Below are positions 60,655-64,000 of a stretch of 64,000 nucleotides of DNA, piece after piece (within the stretch, counting starts at the first letter, position 1; every line of letters begins with the position of its first letter). The position numbers and the translations under genes are program-made. The notes below the pieces were generated by a model, which saw nothing but the letters and a program-made list of their open reading frames with translations, did no database searches and was not told the DNA's origin. This DNA is from Pontiellaceae bacterium B1224 (GTDB lineage: Bacteria; Verrucomicrobiota; Kiritimatiellia; Kiritimatiellales; Pontiellaceae), in assembly GCA_029432815.1 (NCBI GenBank), contig JAROBA010000030.1, positions 1-64,000 on the forward strand. The letters run 5' to 3'.

Positions 60655-61386
60655 TCACATCTTCATCTTCTTAAAAATGAACTCCGGAATGTGTTTAATG
60701 ATCAGCATGATGTATCGCCACATCCAAAGGGTGTAAACCACATTGCGCTTTTTTTCCAACCCTTGGAAAACGGCGTCGGCAATCTGCTCCGGCGAGGCAG
60801 TCAGTGCGGCGGGCAATTCCAGATTCTCGGTCATTTTGGTGCGTGCAAATCCGGGTTTCACCGTCATCACATGAACGCCCTTTTTTGCCAACCGATTCCG
60901 GAGTCCGGCCAGAAAAACCGTTAAACCAGCTTTGGCACTTCCATAAATATAGTTGCTCTGACGCCCCCGATCCCCCGCCACGGAACTGATGGCTGCAATG
61001 GCTCCGCTGCCCCGGTTTTCAAAATCATCCGCAACCACACTGAGCATGGTGGCCATTCCCGTAAAATTGATATCGATCGTTCTGCGGATGTCTTCGTCGT
61101 TCGAGCGCACTTCAATTTGATCGCTCATGTAGCCGAAGGCGGCAATCACGACATCGGGTTTGGTTGGCAATGAATCATAGAGCTTCCGATGAATGGAAAA
61201 GTCGGTGGCATCAAATTCCAAGGTCTGGACTTCGGCCCCGGATCTTACCGCTAAATCACTGGCGATTGGTTCAAGTAGCTCCTTCTCTAAAGCCGCCAAC
61301 GTTAGGCTCCACCCAGCCGCCGCATATTTCTTAGCAATGGCCTGAGCCATATCGGACGTTGCTCCGAGTATTAATACATTCTTCAT
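60655..61386 (-). CDS. short-chain dehydrogenase, DprE2-like
   Basis: This 243-residue SDR has the NAD(P) motif LGATSDMAQAIAKKYAAAGW and the catalytic YIYGSAKAGL (Y-x-x-x-K), with a hydrophobic C-terminus ending IPEFIFKKMKM. It resembles the reductase DprE2, which completes epimerisation of decaprenylphosphoryl-ribose to arabinose. It overlaps the DprE1-like oxidase by four bases. The substrate in this organism is unknown. A TTCCARNNNYTGGAA site is inside. Confidence 0.85.
   Translation of the reverse strand: MKNVLILGATSDMAQAIAKKYAAAGWSLTLAALEKELLEPIASDLAVRSGAEVQTLEFDATDFSIHRKLYDSLPTKPDVVIAAFGYMSDQIEVRSNDEDIRRTIDINFTGMATMLSVVADDFENRGSGAIAAISSVAGDRGRQSNYIYGSAKAGLTVFLAGLRNRLAKKGVHVMTVKPGFARTKMTENLELPAALTASPEQIADAVFQGLEKKRNVVYTLWMWRYIMLIIKHIPEFIFKKMKM
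60754..60768. repeat. 15-bp palindrome TTCCARNNNYTGGAA
   Basis: TTCCAACCCTTGGAA inside the DprE2-like gene, translated as FQGLE. Confidence 0.85.
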
Positions 61387-62720
61387 GATGTTATTCCGAT
61401 GCGTTTGGACTGGAGGGATGAAAATTTAGTTTCGCCTTCGTTCAGCATGGCAATCGCCTGCCTGAAGTCATCAGCATTAGGATAGGTGCGTTCAAACATA
61501 GCGGCATCCATCCGGGAATCCTTGGCCAGATAAAGACGTCCGCCGTAGTCCGCCACCATGGCATCAAGTTCTTTAAACAGGGCCATGGCTTTTACAGAGA
61601 TTGGAAAATCAAGGGCCAGCGTATATCCAGCTATTGGAAACGACATAAAACTATCCTGTTCCCCGAAGAGTTTCAGCACGGCGAGAAACGAGCCGAGCCC
61701 GCTTTCCGTGATGCGCTTCAGGATTTTACGCATGCCTTCCCGTCCGGCCTCTTTCGGAATCACAAACTGATACTGAGTAAAGCCGCGCTTGCCGTAAATG
61801 CGGTTCCAGTCATTGATCGCATCCAGCGGATAAAAGAAACTGTTGTAGTCAACGATGTGCTTATGCGTACCGGGTCGGGTCTTATTGTAGTACGCAAAAT
61901 TAAAGGCCTTCATACTGAGCGGATTCAGTACGAAATTTGGAAAATTTATGGGGATACCCAACTGAAGTCCATTCTTAGGAATTAACGGTGAATCTTTATG
62001 GGCCTGCTCCACCAGGTCCGATGCAGTGGCATGTTCGCCGCGCATAAGAATACTCCGCCCCATTGCGTCGCCCTTTGCCAGACAATCGATCCAGGCCACC
62101 GAATAGGTCCAATCATTGGAAGCCTCGAAACCGTCCATGATTTCATCAAGATTTTCCGCCCGAACACTTTCTTCTCGGATATAGGCGGTTTCAATTTTCT
62201 TCAGTCGGAAGGTCGCATTCAGGATAATACCGCTTAAGCCCATGCCTCCAACTGTAACCTGAAAGAACTCCGCATGTTCTGAAGGCGAACAGGTGATCAC
62301 GGTTCCATCATTTCGCATCACATCCATGGAACGTATATGCTGACCGAACGAACCATCGACGTGATGATTCTTACCGTGCACATCGGCGGCAATCGCCCCG
62401 CCGATCGTAATCAGCTTCGTACCGGGCGTCACCGGCAGAAACCAGCCCTTCGGAACAAACACCTCCAGAATCTCAGAAAGCAGAACACCTGCCTGACAGC
62501 AGAGCTCGCCGGTCGACGGATTAAACGACAGAAATTTGTTAAAACGCCGAGTCAGCAGAATTTTATTTTGCAGCGATGCATCGCCATAGGAACGCCCATT
62601 GCCGAAAGCAATCACATCGCCCGGTTGCTCCAGTTTTTGCTGTAATTGCGCCGTTGTGTCGAAGCCCGACACATCCGCCTCAATTACCGGATAATTTCCC
62701 CAATCAGCTATCTTTCGCAT
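61383..62720 (-). CDS. FAD-linked oxidase, DprE1-like
   Basis: This 445-residue VAO-type flavoprotein has the FAD motif VIAFGNGRSYGDASLQNK and the PGTKLITIGGAIAADVHGKNHHVDGSFGQHI segment that covers the adenine site. Its C-terminal half has Y-rich substrate-domain motifs (YSVAWIDCLAKG; TQYQFVIP). It matches DprE1-type oxidases, which convert polyprenyl-phosphoribose to the 2-keto intermediate. The ATG at MRKIADWGNYPV has GAGG upstream; a longer frame is not supported. It is cotranslated with the DprE2-like gene. Confidence 0.87.
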   Translation of the reverse strand: MRKIADWGNYPVIEADVSGFDTTAQLQQKLEQPGDVIAFGNGRSYGDASLQNKILLTRRFNKFLSFNPSTGELCCQAGVLLSEILEVFVPKGWFLPVTPGTKLITIGGAIAADVHGKNHHVDGSFGQHIRSMDVMRNDGTVITCSPSEHAEFFQVTVGGMGLSGIILNATFRLKKIETAYIREESVRAENLDEIMDGFEASNDWTYSVAWIDCLAKGDAMGRSILMRGEHATASDLVEQAHKDSPLIPKNGLQLGIPINFPNFVLNPLSMKAFNFAYYNKTRPGTHKHIVDYNSFFYPLDAINDWNRIYGKRGFTQYQFVIPKEAGREGMRKILKRITESGLGSFLAVLKLFGEQDSFMSFPIAGYTLALDFPISVKAMALFKELDAMVADYGGRLYLAKDSRMDAAMFERTYPNADDFRQAIAMLNEGETKFSSLQSKRIGITS

Positions 62721-62774
62721 GCAAACCTCATTCGCGACTTGTTCAATTGTGCTCCACCATATACATATTCTCTC

Positions 62775-63152
62775 ATGAAGACAGTAGAAATTATATGCCG
62801 GAATTGCGGTGCCGATACGTTGTTGCAACGAGAAGCAATTTATGACGGCTTTACCAAATCCGGGGAACGGCTACTTTGTTCTGCTTGTGGTTTTGAATAT
62901 GAATCAGAAGATGCGGTTCCTTTCAAAAAGAAAAAAGCCGATCCGGTCATTTTCACAGAAGCCGACCGGTCGGCAGCTGTTGACGTTTTTGATGAAGCCG
63001 AAAGCCGTAACCTTTGCCGCTATTGCGCAAACTATCTCATTAATCCATTCACCCAGTTCTGTTCCATTCACAAGAAAGAAGTCCAGGCCACCGACACCTG
63101 CCCGCAGTTTAAAACAGCGACCCCGAAAGACGAGAGCGACTGCCCGATTTAA
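62775..63152 (+). CDS. zinc-ribbon protein
   Basis: This 125-residue protein has an N-terminal zinc ribbon (CRNCGAD ... CSACGF) and a second cysteine cluster near the end (CRYCANYLINPFTQFCSIHKKEVQATDTCPQF), joined by a charged linker. Both clusters probably bind zinc; an Fe-S role for the second cannot be excluded. I do not know a family name. Its ATG lies 54 bases from the divergent DprE1-like gene. Confidence 0.75.
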   Translation: MKTVEIICRNCGADTLLQREAIYDGFTKSGERLLCSACGFEYESEDAVPFKKKKADPVIFTEADRSAAVDVFDEAESRNLCRYCANYLINPFTQFCSIHKKEVQATDTCPQFKTATPKDESDCPI

Positions 63153-63157
63153 AAAGC

Positions 63158-63217
63158 TTGGAGTGCAGTAATTTTCTGGAGTGCGTGCGGGAAGCGACTT
63201 GTCCGCCGCACTCCAGA
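63158..63217. repeat. REP-like inverted repeat, copy 3 (GGAGTGCGGCGG family)
   Basis: TCTGGAGTGCG and CGCACTCCAGA are perfect ends of the segment 63175-63217, with a further single TTGGAGTGCAG end just before at 63159-63169. It lies between the convergent zinc-ribbon and rmuC genes; a related half-element is inside the rmuC 3' end. Confidence 0.7.
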
Positions 63218-63229
63218 TTTTCCAGATTT

Positions 63230-64000
63230 CTATTCCTCTGAAAGCGGTGTCGCGCTTTGCTTGCCGCCGCACTCCGGACTGTTTAGCTCCACCTTTTCAA
63301 TCTTCGTGAAGCGGCTGGTGATTTTTTTCGCGGATACCTGCACGTCGCTGACATCCTTATTGGCCTGCCCGATATGGGTGGCGAGTTTATCCATCCGGAT
63401 TTGGAAGCGGTCAAAATCCTTTGAAAGGGCCACGAGGTGTTCCTGAATGATATGCACCTGCTTCCGCGTTGCGGCATCTTTCAACACCGCGCGCGAGGTC
63501 GTGAGCACGGCCATCATGGTGGTCGGCGAGGTCAGCCAGACGCGGGCCCGCTGCGCCTCTTCCACCAGGTCCGGATAATGCCCGTGGATTTCAGCGAAGA
63601 CGGCTTCGGCCGGAATAAACATTAAGGCACCGTCGGATGTCTCGCCGGGCATGATGTATTTGGAGGAAATATCCTTTATGTGTTTTTTAATATCCTGCCG
63701 AAACTGCTGCTCGGCCGCTTTTCGATCCGCATCGCCGAGATTAAAATCCACCATGCGCTGATAGCTTTCCAACGGAAATTTGGAGTCGATACAGATCGTG
63801 CCGGTCGGTTCCGGCAGAAAAAGCACGCAGTCGGCCCGCACTCCGTTTGCAAAGGTGTGCTGCAGCGAATAGCTGTCTTCCGGCATAATGTTCGAGATCA
63901 GGGCATTCAGCTGGACCTCGCCAAAGGCCCCGCGCGACCGCTTGTCGGAAAGCACTTCCTGCAGGGAAACCACATTGGACGAAAGCTGGGCAATATTTTC
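63230..64000 (-). CDS. rmuC: DNA recombination protein RmuC, partial (runs off the right edge)
   Basis: The last 256 residues or so of RmuC are present: RSRGAFGEVQLNALISNIMPEDSY, the DSKFPLESY and FIPAEAVFAEIHGHYPDLVEEAQRARVWLTSPTTMMAVL segments of the nuclease-like RmuC domain, then a C-terminal coiled coil. The frame is still open at base 64000. RmuC limits inversions at repeats. The final residues (PECGGKQSATPLSEE) are encoded by a piece of the GGAGTGCGGCGG repeat and look like an extension of the normal protein. Confidence 0.93.
   Translation of the reverse strand, partial: ENIAQLSSNVVSLQEVLSDKRSRGAFGEVQLNALISNIMPEDSYSLQHTFANGVRADCVLFLPEPTGTICIDSKFPLESYQRMVDFNLGDADRKAAEQQFRQDIKKHIKDISSKYIMPGETSDGALMFIPAEAVFAEIHGHYPDLVEEAQRARVWLTSPTTMMAVLTTSRAVLKDAATRKQVHIIQEHLVALSKDFDRFQIRMDKLATHIGQANKDVSDVQVSAKKITSRFTKIEKVELNSPECGGKQSATPLSEE

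Noticed and set aside
1-64000. CRISPR array or toxin-antitoxin/defence island
   Set aside because: No regularly spaced direct repeats, Cas genes or toxin-antitoxin pairs were seen; the only defence gene is hsdM with its broken hsdS.

Overview
The window is about 64 kb of bacterial chromosome, moderately GC-rich and densely coded on both strands, with no rRNA, CRISPR array, prophage or recognisable insertion sequence. Gene content and style suggest a Gram-negative member of the PVC superphylum. Kiritimatiellota (a Pontiella-like organism) is my best guess. It rests on the small accessory protein ahead of an SSS symporter, GTP-type PEPCK, a type II secretion pseudopilin set, AAA/TPR gene pairs and many short dispersed intergenic repeats. 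This is inference from general familiarity; no search was run.

Layout. 0-4 kb: type I restriction-modification remnant (intact hsdM, hsdS broken after about 30 codons), an Mpv17-like membrane protein, two identical tRNA-Val(UAC) genes with promoter and terminator, and hisC. 4.2-7.2 kb: sodium:solute symporter operon (small accessory protein, symporter, outer-membrane barrel). 7.3-14.2 kb: an aryl-acid/aromatic amino acid island with two hotdog thioesterases, iorA, iorB, a lone ferredoxin, two PaaK-type aryl-CoA ligases and a double-ACT protein. 14.2-17.2 kb: nadA-nifU-nifS, which couples NAD synthesis with Fe-S assembly. 17.4-22.4 kb: phosphofructokinase and a ppx-ppk polyphosphate pair. 22.6-34 kb: mutS, a membrane-TPR protein, a GHL10-type glycosidase, pyrH-frr, split coaC/coaB, a PHP phosphatase, purC and a Xer recombinase. 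34.2-37.6 kb: gspF-gspG-gspH, then an ECF sigma/anti-sigma pair. 37.6-43.1 kb (minus strand): yyaL-type thioredoxin protein, AAA ATPase, TPR-membrane protein and a decayed paralogue of the latter. 43.2-51.3 kb: rpsB-tsf, pckG, an ATP-cone/nucleoside kinase fusion and rpoD with a histone-like tail. 51.4-64 kb: glycan-related and housekeeping genes (six-hairpin/TPR protein, lipoprotein, pepA, DUF456, glycosyltransferase-like, SHOCT, CYTH, class IV aminotransferase, UDP-xylose synthase, a DprE1/DprE2-like pair, zinc-ribbon protein and partial rmuC).

The most striking signal is not a gene. A 15-bp interrupted palindrome, TTCCARNNNYTGGAA, occurs 29 times exactly (30 with a relaxed position 10) where roughly 0.06 copies of its ten fixed bases would be expected by chance. 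It lies in intergenic spacers and inside unrelated genes on both strands, and it is translated in all three frames. That argues for a constraint on the DNA itself: a highly iterated recognition site of unknown function. Other repeat families (a GGAGTGCGGCGG REP-like element and several dispersed intergenic phrases) are described separately.

No gene-free stretch exceeds 300 bases except the left end, which holds the hsdS fragment and a REP-like element.
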